Assembly (NCBI GenBank): GCA_964441535.1
Contig: CAYTXQ010000001.1
Location: forward strand, 1 to 38,652
Origin: CAYNLX01 sp964441535
Lineage (GTDB): Bacteria; Bacillota_I; Bacilli_A; RF39; UBA660
Length of the DNA stretch: 38,652 bases
Direction: 5' to 3'
Shown: positions 13,920-21,631 of the stretch, one piece after another
How the letters are laid out: each line of letters begins with the position of its first letter
Position numbering within the stretch: position 1 is the stretch's first letter
Notes under the pieces: generated by a model
The model's database searches: none
What the model was told of the DNA's origin: nothing
The model's input: only the letters and a program-made list of their open reading frames with translations
Position numbers and translations under genes: made by a program

Positions 13920-14623
13920 AAAATGATAATAATAGATTAATTAAAAGAATATATACTAAAAAAACTATTAATAAAATGAATAAGAAAGAACGTTTACTTG
14001 GAATATATTATAACTATGATGTAATAGATTTATTAAACTACAGACTTCTAATAACTGCTTTTTTATTATTTATATTTTTAGTTACTAATGATTTAGGATA
14101 TATTTATGGTCCATTATCAGCAATATTATTCTATATCTTTAGTGAATATTTCTTTTTTGATTTTAGAATCAAAAGAAGAGAAAAAAGACTTAATAATGAA
14201 GCATTATTCTTCTTTGAAGTTTTAACATTAACTTTAGAAAGTGGAAGAAATTTAAAAAGAGCATTAGATCTTACAGTTCAAAATGTCTCTGGAGAAATAA
14301 GTGATGAATTTAAAAAAACATTATCAGATGTTAAATTAGGTAAAAGTTTAACTGAAGCATTGAAAGATATGAAACAAAGAATACCTAGCGATACAATTAA
14401 TACAGTAATATTAAATATTATTCAATCTAATGAATTTGGTAATAGTATTGTAGAATCTTTAAATAATCAAGTAGATTTTTTAAGAGAAAAAAAATTACAA
14501 GAAGTTAAAAGTCAAATAGGAAAATTACCTGTAAAAATAAGTGTAATATCAGTAATATTTTTTATTCCAATAATGTTATTAATGGTTTTAGTACCAGTAA
14601 TATTAACATATATTGTTTCATAA
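13916..14623 (+). CDS. tadC: TadC inner-membrane platform protein
   Basis: 235-aa second F-domain membrane protein. It has a hydrophobic pair near 40-82, a cytoplasmic domain with FFEVLTLTLESGRNLKRAL and IIQSNEFGNSIVESLNNQ, and a C-terminal hydrophobic segment ending at the last residue. It is shorter than typical TadC (about 300 aa), lacking part of the N-terminus. The start ATG overlaps the stop of tadB (ATGA). It is the last gene of the operon: no TadV peptidase, TadD or secretin is found, the latter expected in a single-membrane organism. The next gene has its own promoter. Confidence 0.9.
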   Translation: MKNDNNRLIKRIYTKKTINKMNKKERLLGIYYNYDVIDLLNYRLLITAFLLFIFLVTNDLGYIYGPLSAILFYIFSEYFFFDFRIKRREKRLNNEALFFFEVLTLTLESGRNLKRALDLTVQNVSGEISDEFKKTLSDVKLGKSLTEALKDMKQRIPSDTINTVILNIIQSNEFGNSIVESLNNQVDFLREKKLQEVKSQIGKLPVKISVISVIFFIPIMLLMVLVPVILTYIVS

Positions 14624-14625
14624 AA

Positions 14626-14654
14626 TTGTAAATTTCATCTATTTTTAGTATAAT
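14626..14654 (+). promoter_or_regulatory. Promoter of the TM2-domain/DUF2752 gene pair
   Basis: TTGTAA (14626-14631), exactly 17 bp, TATAAT (14649-14654). No hairpin terminator separates it from tadC, so read-through is possible. Confidence 0.65.
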
Positions 14655-14677
14655 ATTCTTAGAAAAGAGGTAAATAA

Positions 14678-15001
14678 ATGAAATATTGCAGTAAATGTGG
14701 TAAAGAAATACAAGAAAGTACTACTTTTTGTCCTAATTGCGGAGCACAGATAGGAAATTATAATATTCAAGATAGAAAATCTAAACTTGTTGCAGGATTA
14801 CTTGCTATTTTTGTAGGTACTTTAGGAATACATAACTTTTATTTAGGATATACAAATAAAGGAGTTACTCAATTACTATTAACTTTATTATCTTGTGGTA
14901 TACTAAGTTTTGTAACATATATTTGGTCTTTAATAGAAGGAATATATATACTAATTGGAAAAATAGATACTGATGCTAAAGGAATAAAACTTACTGATTA
15001 A
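14678..15001 (+). CDS. Zinc-ribbon plus TM2-domain membrane protein
   Basis: 107-aa protein. The N-terminal zinc ribbon has two CxxC knuckles (CSKCGKEI at 4-11 and CPNCGAQ at 18-24). A TM2 domain follows (about 36-95) with the characteristic KLVAGLLAIFVGTLGIHNFYLG, the G-x-HxFYLG turn between two hydrophobic segments. TM2 proteins are small two-TM proteins of unknown function. The start follows AAGAGGTAAA. The TAATG junction couples it to the DUF2752 gene, so the two probably act or at least are expressed together. No link to the neighbouring pilus operon is proven. Confidence 0.88.
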   Translation: MKYCSKCGKEIQESTTFCPNCGAQIGNYNIQDRKSKLVAGLLAIFVGTLGIHNFYLGYTNKGVTQLLLTLLSCGILSFVTYIWSLIEGIYILIGKIDTDAKGIKLTD

Positions 15002-15372
15002 TGAAAAAAAGTAATAAGAAAATTATTAATGGATTATTTCTAACTATTTTAATTATGGGAATAATTCTTTTTATTTTTGATATTAAATTAGGATGTTTAT
15101 TTAAAAAATATTTACATATTCCATGTCCTGGATGTGGCCTAACAAGATCATTTAAAGCCATATTTAAATTAGATTTTATTAATGCATTTAAATATAATAT
15201 ATTAGGTATTCCTTTATTTATATCTATCTTATTATTCTTAATTACATACATAATAAGTTTTATATTTAAAAAAGATTATATAAATAAATTATTCAAATTT
15301 TATACTAAATATTCTTTAATTATTATTATATTTATCTTAATAAGTTGGATATACAATATAATTAAGTATTGA
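15001..15372 (+). CDS. DUF2752 membrane protein
   Basis: 123-aa protein with three hydrophobic segments (about 10-27, 63-86, 98-120). Between the first two it has the DUF2752 signature CPGCGLTRSFKAIF (39-52) followed by NAFKYNILGIP. The Cys-x-x-Cys lies next to the membrane and could bind metal or form a disulfide; the family function is unknown. DUF2752 genes commonly sit next to TM2-domain genes, as here, where start and stop overlap by one base. A ruvA promoter lies at its 3' end. Confidence 0.85.
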   Translation: MKKSNKKIINGLFLTILIMGIILFIFDIKLGCLFKKYLHIPCPGCGLTRSFKAIFKLDFINAFKYNILGIPLFISILLFLITYIISFIFKKDYINKLFKFYTKYSLIIIIFILISWIYNIIKY

Positions 15373-15396
15373 AATAGTACAAATGTATGCTATAAT
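15369..15396 (+). promoter_or_regulatory. Promoter of ruvAB
   Basis: TTGAAA (15369-15374), 16 bp, TGCTATAAT (15388-15396, extended -10). It overlaps the stop codon of the DUF2752 gene. No LexA-type (GAAC...GTTC) operator is visible, so SOS control of ruvAB is not apparent. Confidence 0.7.
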
Positions 15397-15415
15397 TAAT
15401 TTAGGATGTGATAAT

Positions 15416-15970
15416 ATGTATAATTATATTAAAGGTATTATTATGGATTTAGAAAGTAATTATATAGTGCTAGATAATAATGGTATAGGGTATCAAATAT
15501 ATGTGGCCAATCCATATAGTTTTAAATTAAATGAAGAAGCAATAGTTTATATTTATAATCATTTAAGAGAAGATGAAAATAGTTTATATGGATTTAAAAC
15601 TAAAGAAGAAAAAGATTTATTTTTAAAACTGATTGAAGTAAAAGGTTTAGGTCCTAAAATGACTTTACCTATGTTAGCAACTGGCAGTGTAAGTGGTATA
15701 TTAGATGCTATCGAAAGAGAAAACATATTATATTTAACTAAGTTTCCTAAAATAGGAGAGAAAATTGCTAGACAAATAATATTAGATTTAAAAGGAAAAT
15801 TAGTAAATAAAGAGAGTGTTATTAAAACTACAGAATTTGAAGAACTAATTAGTGTTTTAGAAAGTTTAGGATATAAAAATAATGATATTAAAAGGATTAT
15901 AGCAAATGTTAATATAAATATAAGTATAGAAGAACAAGTAAAAGAAGCATTAAGATTATTAATGAAATAA
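15416..15970 (+). CDS. ruvA: Holliday junction DNA-binding protein RuvA
   Basis: 184-aa subunit that binds the four-way junction as a tetramer and loads RuvB. N-terminal OB domain MYNYIKGIIMDLE and YIYNHLREDENSLYGFKT (45-62); tandem helix-hairpin-helix motifs LIEVKGLGPKMTLPML (about 71-86) and LTKFPKIGEKIARQIILDLK (about 106-125); C-terminal RuvB-binding three-helix domain FEELISVLESLGYKNNDI. The start is ATG 15416, giving the usual N-terminus; an upstream in-frame ATG (15383) overlaps the -10. It lies 8 bp before ruvB. Slightly shorter than the usual 190-205 aa because the flexible linker is short. Confidence 0.97.
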   Translation: MYNYIKGIIMDLESNYIVLDNNGIGYQIYVANPYSFKLNEEAIVYIYNHLREDENSLYGFKTKEEKDLFLKLIEVKGLGPKMTLPMLATGSVSGILDAIERENILYLTKFPKIGEKIARQIILDLKGKLVNKESVIKTTEFEELISVLESLGYKNNDIKRIIANVNINISIEEQVKEALRLLMK

Positions 15971-15978
15971 GGTGAATT

Positions 15979-16977
15979 ATGGAAAATGTTTTAGATAAAA
16001 ATAAGTTGGAAGAAGATAATGATCTGAATATAAGACCTAAAACTTTAGATGAGTATGTAGGTCAGAATGAAATAAAAGAAAATATTAATGTATTTATTAA
16101 AGCAAGTAAGATGAGAGATGAAGTTTTGGATCATGTATTATTATATGGCCCTCCTGGATTAGGTAAAACTACACTTGCTCATATAATAGCAAATGAATTA
16201 GGAGCTAATATTAAAACTGCTAGTGGTCCTTCTATAGAAAAATCTGGAGATTTAGCAGCAGTTTTAAGTACTTTAGAACCAGGTGATGTATTATTTATTG
16301 ATGAAATACATAGAATTCCTAGATTTGTTGAAGAAATATTATATTCAGCTATGGAAGATTTTGTTTTAGATATAATAATAGGTACAGAATCATCTTCTAA
16401 GAGTATTAAAATAGATTTACCACCATTCACATTAGTTGGTGCTACAACTCGTGCAGGAGATCTTTCAAATCCATTAAGAGATAGATTTGGTATAGTATGT
16501 AAATTAGAGTACTATAATGAAGAAGAATTAAAACAAATTATTAAAAGAACTAGTAGAGTTTTAGAAGTAGATATTGATGATAAAGCATCTACTGAACTAG
16601 CTAAAAGAAGTAGAAGAACTCCTAGAGTAGCAAATAGGTTGTTTAAAAGAGTTAGAGACTTTGCAATAGTTGAAGGTAATGGATCAATTACTTATGATGT
16701 AGCTAAAAAATCTTTAAATAGATTAAAAGTAGATGAATACGGATTAGATGCAATAGATATAGAATATCTATATACATTAATTACTAAATTTAATGGTGGC
16801 CCTGTAGGTATAGATACTTTATCTTCTGCTATAGGAGAAGAATTAACTACAATAGAAGATGTGGTTGAACCATATTTATTACAAGAAGGTTTTATTAAAA
16901 GAACTTCTAGAGGTAGAGTAGCTACAGATAAGGCTCATAAACATTTAAAAATAGATGGGAATATTAGTTTATTTTAA
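15979..16977 (+). CDS. ruvB: Holliday junction branch-migration ATPase RuvB
   Basis: 332-aa AAA+ motor that drives branch migration with RuvA. It begins with the RPKTLDEYVGQ segment (19-29), Walker A GPPGLGKTT (57-65), Walker B DEIH (108-111), sensor 1 LVGATTRAG with arginine finger region NPLRDRFG further on, a beta-hairpin region that contacts RuvA, and a C-terminal winged-helix domain with FNGGPVGIDTLSSAIGEE and GFIKRTSRGRVAT. Length and all motifs are standard. Ribosome site AAGGTG lies 5-6 bases before ATG. ruvA-ruvB-queA-tgt is a classical conserved order. Confidence 0.98.
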   Translation: MENVLDKNKLEEDNDLNIRPKTLDEYVGQNEIKENINVFIKASKMRDEVLDHVLLYGPPGLGKTTLAHIIANELGANIKTASGPSIEKSGDLAAVLSTLEPGDVLFIDEIHRIPRFVEEILYSAMEDFVLDIIIGTESSSKSIKIDLPPFTLVGATTRAGDLSNPLRDRFGIVCKLEYYNEEELKQIIKRTSRVLEVDIDDKASTELAKRSRRTPRVANRLFKRVRDFAIVEGNGSITYDVAKKSLNRLKVDEYGLDAIDIEYLYTLITKFNGGPVGIDTLSSAIGEELTTIEDVVEPYLLQEGFIKRTSRGRVATDKAHKHLKIDGNISLF

Positions 16978-16984
16978 ATAATTA

Positions 16985-17008
16985 ATAGACTTTTCTATCT
17001 TTTTTTTA
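16985..17008 (+). terminator. Weak terminator after ruvB
   Basis: ATAGA (16985-16989), loop CTTT, TCTAT (16994-16998), then CTTTTTTTT. The stem has only five pairs but the T-tract is long. The queA promoter overlaps it. Confidence 0.45.
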
Positions 17009-17014
17009 TATAAT
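16986..17014 (+). promoter_or_regulatory. Candidate promoter of queA-tgt
   Basis: TAGACT (16986-16991), 17 bp, TATAAT (17009-17014), about 27 bp before the chosen queA start. Confidence 0.5.
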
Positions 17015-17040
17015 AATTTGGACGGAAAAGGGGAATGTTT

Positions 17041-18078
17041 ATGAAAAATAATGATATTAAAACTTCTGATTTTGATTATGAATTACCAGAAAAATTAATA
17101 GCACAAACTCCTTTAAAAAATAGAAGTGAGTCTAAGTTACTTATATTAGATAAGAAAACAGGTGAAATAGAACATAAACATTTTTATAATATTATTGATT
17201 ATCTAAAAAAGGGTGATGTTTTAGTACTAAATGATACTAAAGTAATTCCTGCTAGATTAATAGGTGTTAAAAAAGAAACTAAAGCTACTATAGAATTACT
17301 TTTATTAAAAGATTTAGGAAACAATAATTGGGAATGTTTAGCTAAACCTGTTAAAAGATTAAGTATTAATACTATAATAGAGTTTTCTTCCGAACTACAT
17401 GCTAAAGTAATAAATATCAAAGATGAAGGAATAATAGAAGTTAATTTAATATATGATGGAATTCTTATGGAAATATTAGATGTATTAGGAGAAATGCCAT
17501 TACCTCATTATATAAAGAAAAAATTAAATGATAAAGATAGATATCAGACAATATATGCAAAAAATATAGGAAGTGCTGCTGCTCCTACTGCTGGACTACA
17601 TTTTACTAAAGAATTACTTTCAAAAATTGAAGAAAAAGGAGTAAATTTAGTATATGTAACTCTTCATGTAGGATTAGGTACTTTTAGACCTGTAAAAGAA
17701 GAAAATATTAAAGATCATGTAATGCATAGTGAATTTTATACTATGAATAAAGATACTGCTAATATATTAAATAAAGCTAAAGAAAATGGCAATAAAATTA
17801 TATCAGTAGGGACTACTTCTACAAGAGTATTAGAAACTATTGTAAATAAATATAACTGTTTTAAAGAAGATAGTGGATTTACTAATATATTTATATATCC
17901 AGGTTATAAATTTAAAGCAATAGATTCATTAATAACTAACTTTCATTTACCAAAAAGCACTTTAATAATGTTAGTTAGTGCTTTAGCAAATAAAGAATTT
18001 ATAATAAAAGCTTATAAAGAAGCAATAAAAAATGAATATAGATTTTTCTCTTTTGGAGATGCTATGTTTATTAAGTAA
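17041..18078 (+). CDS. queA: S-adenosylmethionine:tRNA ribosyltransferase-isomerase
   Basis: 345-aa enzyme that transfers and isomerises the ribosyl group of SAM onto preQ1 in tRNA, forming epoxyqueuosine. Typical motifs are FDYELPEKLIAQTPL (8-22), LVLNDTKVIPARL, GSAAAPTAGLHFT, YVTLHVGLGTFRPV, HSEFY and TNFHLPKSTLIMLVSA. Two ATGs lie close together; 17041 has AAAAGGGG about 7 bases before it, whereas 17035 is too near, so I chose 17041. It is followed after 10 bp by tgt, the enzyme that inserts preQ1, so the two catalyse consecutive steps of queuosine synthesis in tRNAs with GUN anticodons. Confidence 0.97.
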   Translation: MKNNDIKTSDFDYELPEKLIAQTPLKNRSESKLLILDKKTGEIEHKHFYNIIDYLKKGDVLVLNDTKVIPARLIGVKKETKATIELLLLKDLGNNNWECLAKPVKRLSINTIIEFSSELHAKVINIKDEGIIEVNLIYDGILMEILDVLGEMPLPHYIKKKLNDKDRYQTIYAKNIGSAAAPTAGLHFTKELLSKIEEKGVNLVYVTLHVGLGTFRPVKEENIKDHVMHSEFYTMNKDTANILNKAKENGNKIISVGTTSTRVLETIVNKYNCFKEDSGFTNIFIYPGYKFKAIDSLITNFHLPKSTLIMLVSALANKEFIIKAYKEAIKNEYRFFSFGDAMFIK

Positions 18079-18088
18079 GGTGATGATT

Positions 18089-19219
18089 ATGAAAATAGAA
18101 TATACACTTATTAAAAAAGAGAAACATACAAATGCAAGATTAGGTAAATTAAAAACTAATTATGGAACTTTTGATACTCCAATGTTTATGCCTGTAGGAA
18201 CACAGGCTTCTGTAAAAACTTTATCTCCGGAAGAATTGTATGATGTTAAATCTGGAATAATACTTGCTAATACATATCATTTATGGTTAAGACCAGGTGA
18301 AGATATTATCTCTAAAGCAGGAGGATTACATAAATTTATGAATTATAATGGTCCAATACTTACTGATAGTGGAGGATTTCAAGTATTCAGTTTAGCTAAA
18401 CAAAAAGATATTAATGATGAAGGAGTTAGATTTAAAAATAATCTTAATGGAGATGAATTATTTTTAACACCAGAAAAAAGTATTGAAATTCAAAATAAAC
18501 TTGATAGTGATATTGCTATGAGTTTTGATGAATGTGTTGCTTATCCATCAACTTATGAATATATGTCTAAAAGTATTTTAAGAACTATAGATTGGGCTAA
18601 AAGAGGTAAAGATGTATTTAATAATGAAAAACAATCTTTATTTGGAATAGTTCAAGGTGGAGAATACGAAGATTTAAGAAAAAAATGTGCCGAATATTTA
18701 GTAAATATTGGATTTGATGGCTATGCAGTAGGAGGAACAAGTGTAGGAGAAGATAAATCTACTATGTATAAAATGGTAGAATATTCTACTAATTATTTAC
18801 CAGAAGATAAAGTAAGATATCTAATGGGAGTAGGAGACCCTATAGATATAGTAGAAAATGTTATGAGAGGTATTGATATATTCGACTGTGTAAGTCCTAC
18901 AAGACTTGCAAGACATGGTAATGCATTAACTAAATATGGTAAATTAAATATTAGAAATAATAAATATAAAGAGGATTTTACTCCTATAAGTGATGAATGT
19001 GATTGCTATTCATGTAAAAATTACACTAGAAGTTATATAAGACATTTAATAACTTCTGATGAAACGTTTGGACAGAGACTATTATCCATTCATAATATAA
19101 GATATTTAATAAAATTAACAGAAGAATTGCGTGAAGCAATAAAAAGTGATACTATATTAGAGTACAGAGAAAAATTTATTAAAGATTATTATGGAAGTGA
19201 TTTAAATGCCAATAAATAA
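18089..19219 (+). CDS. tgt: Queuine/preQ1 tRNA-guanine transglycosylase
   Basis: 376-aa enzyme exchanging guanine 34 for preQ1 in tRNAs for Asp, Asn, His and Tyr. TIM-barrel motifs are TPMFMPVGTQASVKTL (30-45), LANTYHLWLRPG (59-70), LTDSGGFQVFS (91-101, catalytic Asp93), SFDECVAYP, FGIVQGG, GYAVGG and a second Asp in FDCVSPTRLARHG. The C-terminal zinc site is CxCxxC (Cys304, 306, 309) plus a downstream His in SYIRHL. The start is 18089 after AAGGTGA; the upstream in-frame codons overlap queA. No yajC follows as in many bacteria; a small pilin-like ORF overlaps the last 14 bp. Confidence 0.97.
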   Translation: MKIEYTLIKKEKHTNARLGKLKTNYGTFDTPMFMPVGTQASVKTLSPEELYDVKSGIILANTYHLWLRPGEDIISKAGGLHKFMNYNGPILTDSGGFQVFSLAKQKDINDEGVRFKNNLNGDELFLTPEKSIEIQNKLDSDIAMSFDECVAYPSTYEYMSKSILRTIDWAKRGKDVFNNEKQSLFGIVQGGEYEDLRKKCAEYLVNIGFDGYAVGGTSVGEDKSTMYKMVEYSTNYLPEDKVRYLMGVGDPIDIVENVMRGIDIFDCVSPTRLARHGNALTKYGKLNIRNNKYKEDFTPISDECDCYSCKNYTRSYIRHLITSDETFGQRLLSIHNIRYLIKLTEELREAIKSDTILEYREKFIKDYYGSDLNANK

Positions 19220-19523
19220 AGTTAATATATGTTTAACATTACTCGGAATATTTATAATTATATGTATTCCAGCTATTATAAAAGTTAATAATAACTATAA
19301 AAAAAACTTATATAATTCTGTAGTCGATAAAATTATAATAAATACTAAGAAATGTTATAATGATGAAAAATGTATAGAAGAAAAAATTACTTTAAAAGAA
19401 TTATACGAGTTAAAATATCTAAGTAATTTAACAAACCCAGTTACAAAAGAATATTTTAATGAAAAAAGTTATGTTATAAAAAAAGATAATAATTATGTAT
19501 TTAAGGAAATTAAAAACACTTAA
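19206..19523 (+). CDS. Small pseudopilin-like membrane-anchored protein
   Basis: 105-aa protein with a single N-terminal hydrophobic helix (about 7-27: ICLTLLGIFIIICIPAIIKV) followed by a short extracytoplasmic domain. The domain has KKCYNDEKCIEEKITLKEL then YELKYLSNLTNPVTKEYFN, a layout (two close cysteines, LxxLYxxxYL, NPxT) that resembles C-terminal domains of type II secretion/type IV pseudopilins in low-GC bacteria. No clear GFTLxE prepilin site, so assignment is tentative. It starts inside tgt (14-bp overlap) with no ribosome site of its own beyond GGAAGTG, suggesting translational coupling. Whether it works with the Tad pilus 9 kb upstream is unknown. Confidence 0.6.
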   Translation: MPINKVNICLTLLGIFIIICIPAIIKVNNNYKKNLYNSVVDKIIINTKKCYNDEKCIEEKITLKELYELKYLSNLTNPVTKEYFNEKSYVIKKDNNYVFKEIKNT

Positions 19524-19536
19524 AAGAAGGAGTAAT

Positions 19537-20244
19537 ATGAAAACTAAAACTGTTGGTGTAATTGGAGGATTAGGGCCTTTAGCAACAATTTATTTTATGA
19601 ATTTAGTTATGAAATATACAAAAGTAGATACAGAACAAGATTATATAGATATGATTGTTATAAATCAAGCTTCTATTCCAGACAGAACTAAATTCATTTT
19701 AGGTTTATCAAAAGAAAATCCTGAAAAAGACATATTAAAAAATGCTAAAATTCTACAAAAATTAAATTGTGATTTTTTAGTAATGCCTTGTAATACTGCT
19801 CATTTTATTTATGAAAAAATAGAAAATAAAATAAAAATTCCTTTAATTAATATAGTTAAAGAAACAGTAGATTCAGTTTTTAAACAAAATAATAATATAA
19901 AGAAAATTGGACTGATGGCAACTGAAGGTACAATAAAAGCAAATATATATAAAAAAGAAATACAAAACAGAAATGTATGTGTTTTTATTCCAAACCAAAA
20001 AATTCAAGATAAAATTACAAGTTTTATTTATGATTATGTTAAAAAAAATAGAAAAGTTCCTGATAAGAATTTCTTTGATGTTATAAACTATTTTTATAAA
20101 AATAACTGTGATGCTATAATAATAGGATGCACAGAATTGTCAGTAATAATCGAAGATAAAAATGTTAATGATCCAAGAATAATTGATTCATTGAAAGTTC
20201 TAGCTTTAGAAACAATAAAGAAAGCTGGAAAAAAGAAGCTTTGA
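19537..20244 (+). CDS. Aspartate/glutamate racemase family protein
   Basis: 235-aa cytosolic cofactor-independent amino-acid racemase of the Asp/Glu/hydantoin family. N-terminal TVGVIGGLGPLATIYFMN (5-22) binds substrate. The first catalytic cysteine lies in MPCNTAHF (near 86) and the second in IIGCTELSVI (near 212). Both cysteines and the following Thr residues are conserved, so it should be active; length fits aspartate racemase (RacD/YgeA-type). The substrate (D-Asp versus D-Glu or broad) is not fixed by sequence. The start ATG 19537 follows AGAAGGAG; a longer frame from 19495 overlaps the previous gene. It ends in a bidirectional terminator shared with the convergent gene. Confidence 0.88.
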   Translation: MKTKTVGVIGGLGPLATIYFMNLVMKYTKVDTEQDYIDMIVINQASIPDRTKFILGLSKENPEKDILKNAKILQKLNCDFLVMPCNTAHFIYEKIENKIKIPLINIVKETVDSVFKQNNNIKKIGLMATEGTIKANIYKKEIQNRNVCVFIPNQKIQDKITSFIYDYVKKNRKVPDKNFFDVINYFYKNNCDAIIIGCTELSVIIEDKNVNDPRIIDSLKVLALETIKKAGKKKL

Positions 20245-20259
20245 TTAGGGCTTCTTTTT
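20230..20259. terminator. Bidirectional terminator between convergent genes
   Basis: AAAAAGAAGC (20230-20239) and GCTTCTTTTT (20250-20259) are perfectly complementary with a 10-nt loop. The A and T runs give a T-tract on both strands. The stop codons of the racemase and of the convergent gene both lie in the loop region. Confidence 0.85.
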
Positions 20260-20607
20260 AGCTATTCCAAACATACCTCCTAGTATAGAAGAAATTAATA
20301 ATATTAAATAATATATAAACACTTTAAAAGATAAATCACATCTAAATATTAAAGAAAGAAAAAAGAATATAATAATTAAAACGAGTCCATTTTTCAATCC
20401 CCAATACCATCCTTTATTATCTTTTTTCTTAGATAATCTATAACCAGTAAAGAAAAACAAAACAATTGAAAACACTATATTTATTAATAAACTAAAGAAA
20501 CCACTTAATAAATTAAAACTGTCTATAATTGATAATATTAGTAAATATAACATTACTACTCCTATAAATATTATCTTTTTTTTATGTTTTGAAATAAATT
20601 TTTTCAT
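20245..20607 (-). CDS. Four-TM membrane protein, TIGR04086-like
   Basis: 120-aa protein with a lysine-rich start (MKKFISKHKKK) and four hydrophobic segments (about 12-30, 33-55, 72-90, 93-115). The pattern, with KKKDNKGWYWGLKNGLVLII in the middle and GGMFGIAKK at the end, fits the TIGR04086 (YrzE/DUF3792) family of small membrane proteins of unknown function. It is convergent with the racemase and divergent from the DUF421 gene. Start ATG 20607 follows TTAGGTGAT. Function not known. Confidence 0.7.
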   Translation of the reverse strand: MKKFISKHKKKIIFIGVVMLYLLILSIIDSFNLLSGFFSLLINIVFSIVLFFFTGYRLSKKKDNKGWYWGLKNGLVLIIIFFFLSLIFRCDLSFKVFIYYLILLISSILGGMFGIAKKKP

Positions 20608-20680
20608 TAAATCACCTAATAAATAATATGTTATGTTTAAATTTATATTCTTTGTAACATAATAATTATAGGTGATAATA

Positions 20681-21334
20681 ATGGATTTATTTTTAGTAAT
20701 GTATAGAACTTTATTTTTTTATTTTTTTGTTTTACTTTGCTATAGATTAATGGGTAAAAGAGAAATAGGACAGTTAGGAGTAATGGATTTAATAGTATCC
20801 ATATTAATTGCAGAATTAATGGCAATAAGTATTGAAAATCGTAAAGATCCAATAATATTAACAGTAATACCAATATCATTATTAGTAATGTTAGAACTTT
20901 TACTTGCTTTTATATCAATAAAATCAAGAAAATTTAGAAATGTTTTTGATGGAAAACCTTCATTAATTATATCTAATGGTAAAATTGATTATAAAAATAT
21001 GGTAAGCCAAAGATACACTTTAGATGATTTACTTTTAGAATTAAGACAATCAGGAATAAAATCTATAGAAGAAGTAGAATATGCAGTATTAGAACTAAAT
21101 GGTAAATTATCTATATTTAAATATAACTTTTTAAAGACCAAAAGCAGTTATCCGATACCGCTAATTATAGATGGCAAAATTCAAGATAAAACATTAGTAT
21201 ATATAAGAAAAGATAAAAATTGGTTATATGATTATTTAAACAGAAATAATATTAAAATAGAAAATGTATTTTATGCATTCTTAAAAAACAATAAAGTATT
21301 CTTAATAACTAATAAAGATTTTGTAGAAAATTAA
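20681..21334 (+). CDS. DUF421/YetF family membrane protein
   Basis: 217-aa protein. The N-terminal half has three hydrophobic segments with the DUF421 signature YRLMGKREIGQLGVMDLIVSI split around residues 24-45. The C-terminal half is the cytoplasmic YetF domain with DGKPSLIISNGKIDYKNM and RYTLDDLLLELRQSGI, repeated as a second subdomain. Related Bacillus proteins (YetF, YdfR and others) are spore-germination or stress-associated membrane proteins. I chose ATG 20681, with AGGTGA 5 bases before it, instead of GTG 20672, which overlaps that site. A weak hairpin and T-tract follow at 21338-21360, merging with the valS promoter. Confidence 0.88.
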   Translation: MDLFLVMYRTLFFYFFVLLCYRLMGKREIGQLGVMDLIVSILIAELMAISIENRKDPIILTVIPISLLVMLELLLAFISIKSRKFRNVFDGKPSLIISNGKIDYKNMVSQRYTLDDLLLELRQSGIKSIEEVEYAVLELNGKLSIFKYNFLKTKSSYPIPLIIDGKIQDKTLVYIRKDKNWLYDYLNRNNIKIENVFYAFLKNNKVFLITNKDFVEN

Positions 21335-21350
21335 ATTAGATTTATAAATC

Positions 21351-21379
21351 TTGCTTTTTTGAATAAAATATAATATAAT
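21351..21379 (+). promoter_or_regulatory. Promoter of the valS T-box transcript
   Basis: TTGCTT (21351-21356), exactly 17 bp, TATAAT (21374-21379). The predicted start near 21386 is 5' of the T-box stem I. Confidence 0.65.
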
Positions 21380-21385
21380 TTTTAC

Positions 21386-21612
21386 ATAAACAAAGAACAA
21401 GAGGAGTAAATTATTTAATAGTTTATAGAGAGAAATAGTCTTTGGTTGAAAACTATTTTAAATGAAAGATAATTGAAGGTAGCTTGGGAGTTATATATCT
21501 GAAATAGTAGTAAGATATATCGTATATATGCGTTAAATATTTGAGGTAATTAATAATTACAAATTAAGGTGGTACCACGTAATCACGTCCTTATGGATGT
21601 GGTTACTTTTTT
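21386..21612 (+). promoter_or_regulatory. T-box riboswitch controlling valS
   Basis: The 297-bp gap before valS is a T-box leader, which senses uncharged tRNA. Stem I begins with AGAGAG (21427-21432). A candidate valine specifier GTA lies at 21479-21481, after GAAG. The T-box sequence AAGGTGGTACCACG (21566-21579) carries the TGG that pairs with the tRNA ACCA end. The terminator pairs 21579-21590 with 21595-21606 (12 pairs, two G-U, loop TTAT) followed by TTTTTT. When uncharged tRNA-Val binds, the antiterminator forms and valS is expressed. The specifier position is inferred from the downstream gene; the T-box itself is clear. Confidence 0.93.
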
Positions 21613-21631
21613 ATTAGAAAGGAAAATATTT

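Noticed and set aside
21476..21484. GGT (Gly) or AGC (Ser) as T-box specifier
   Set aside because: They are in neighbouring frames of the same loop, but the controlled gene is valS, so GTA is the sensible reading.
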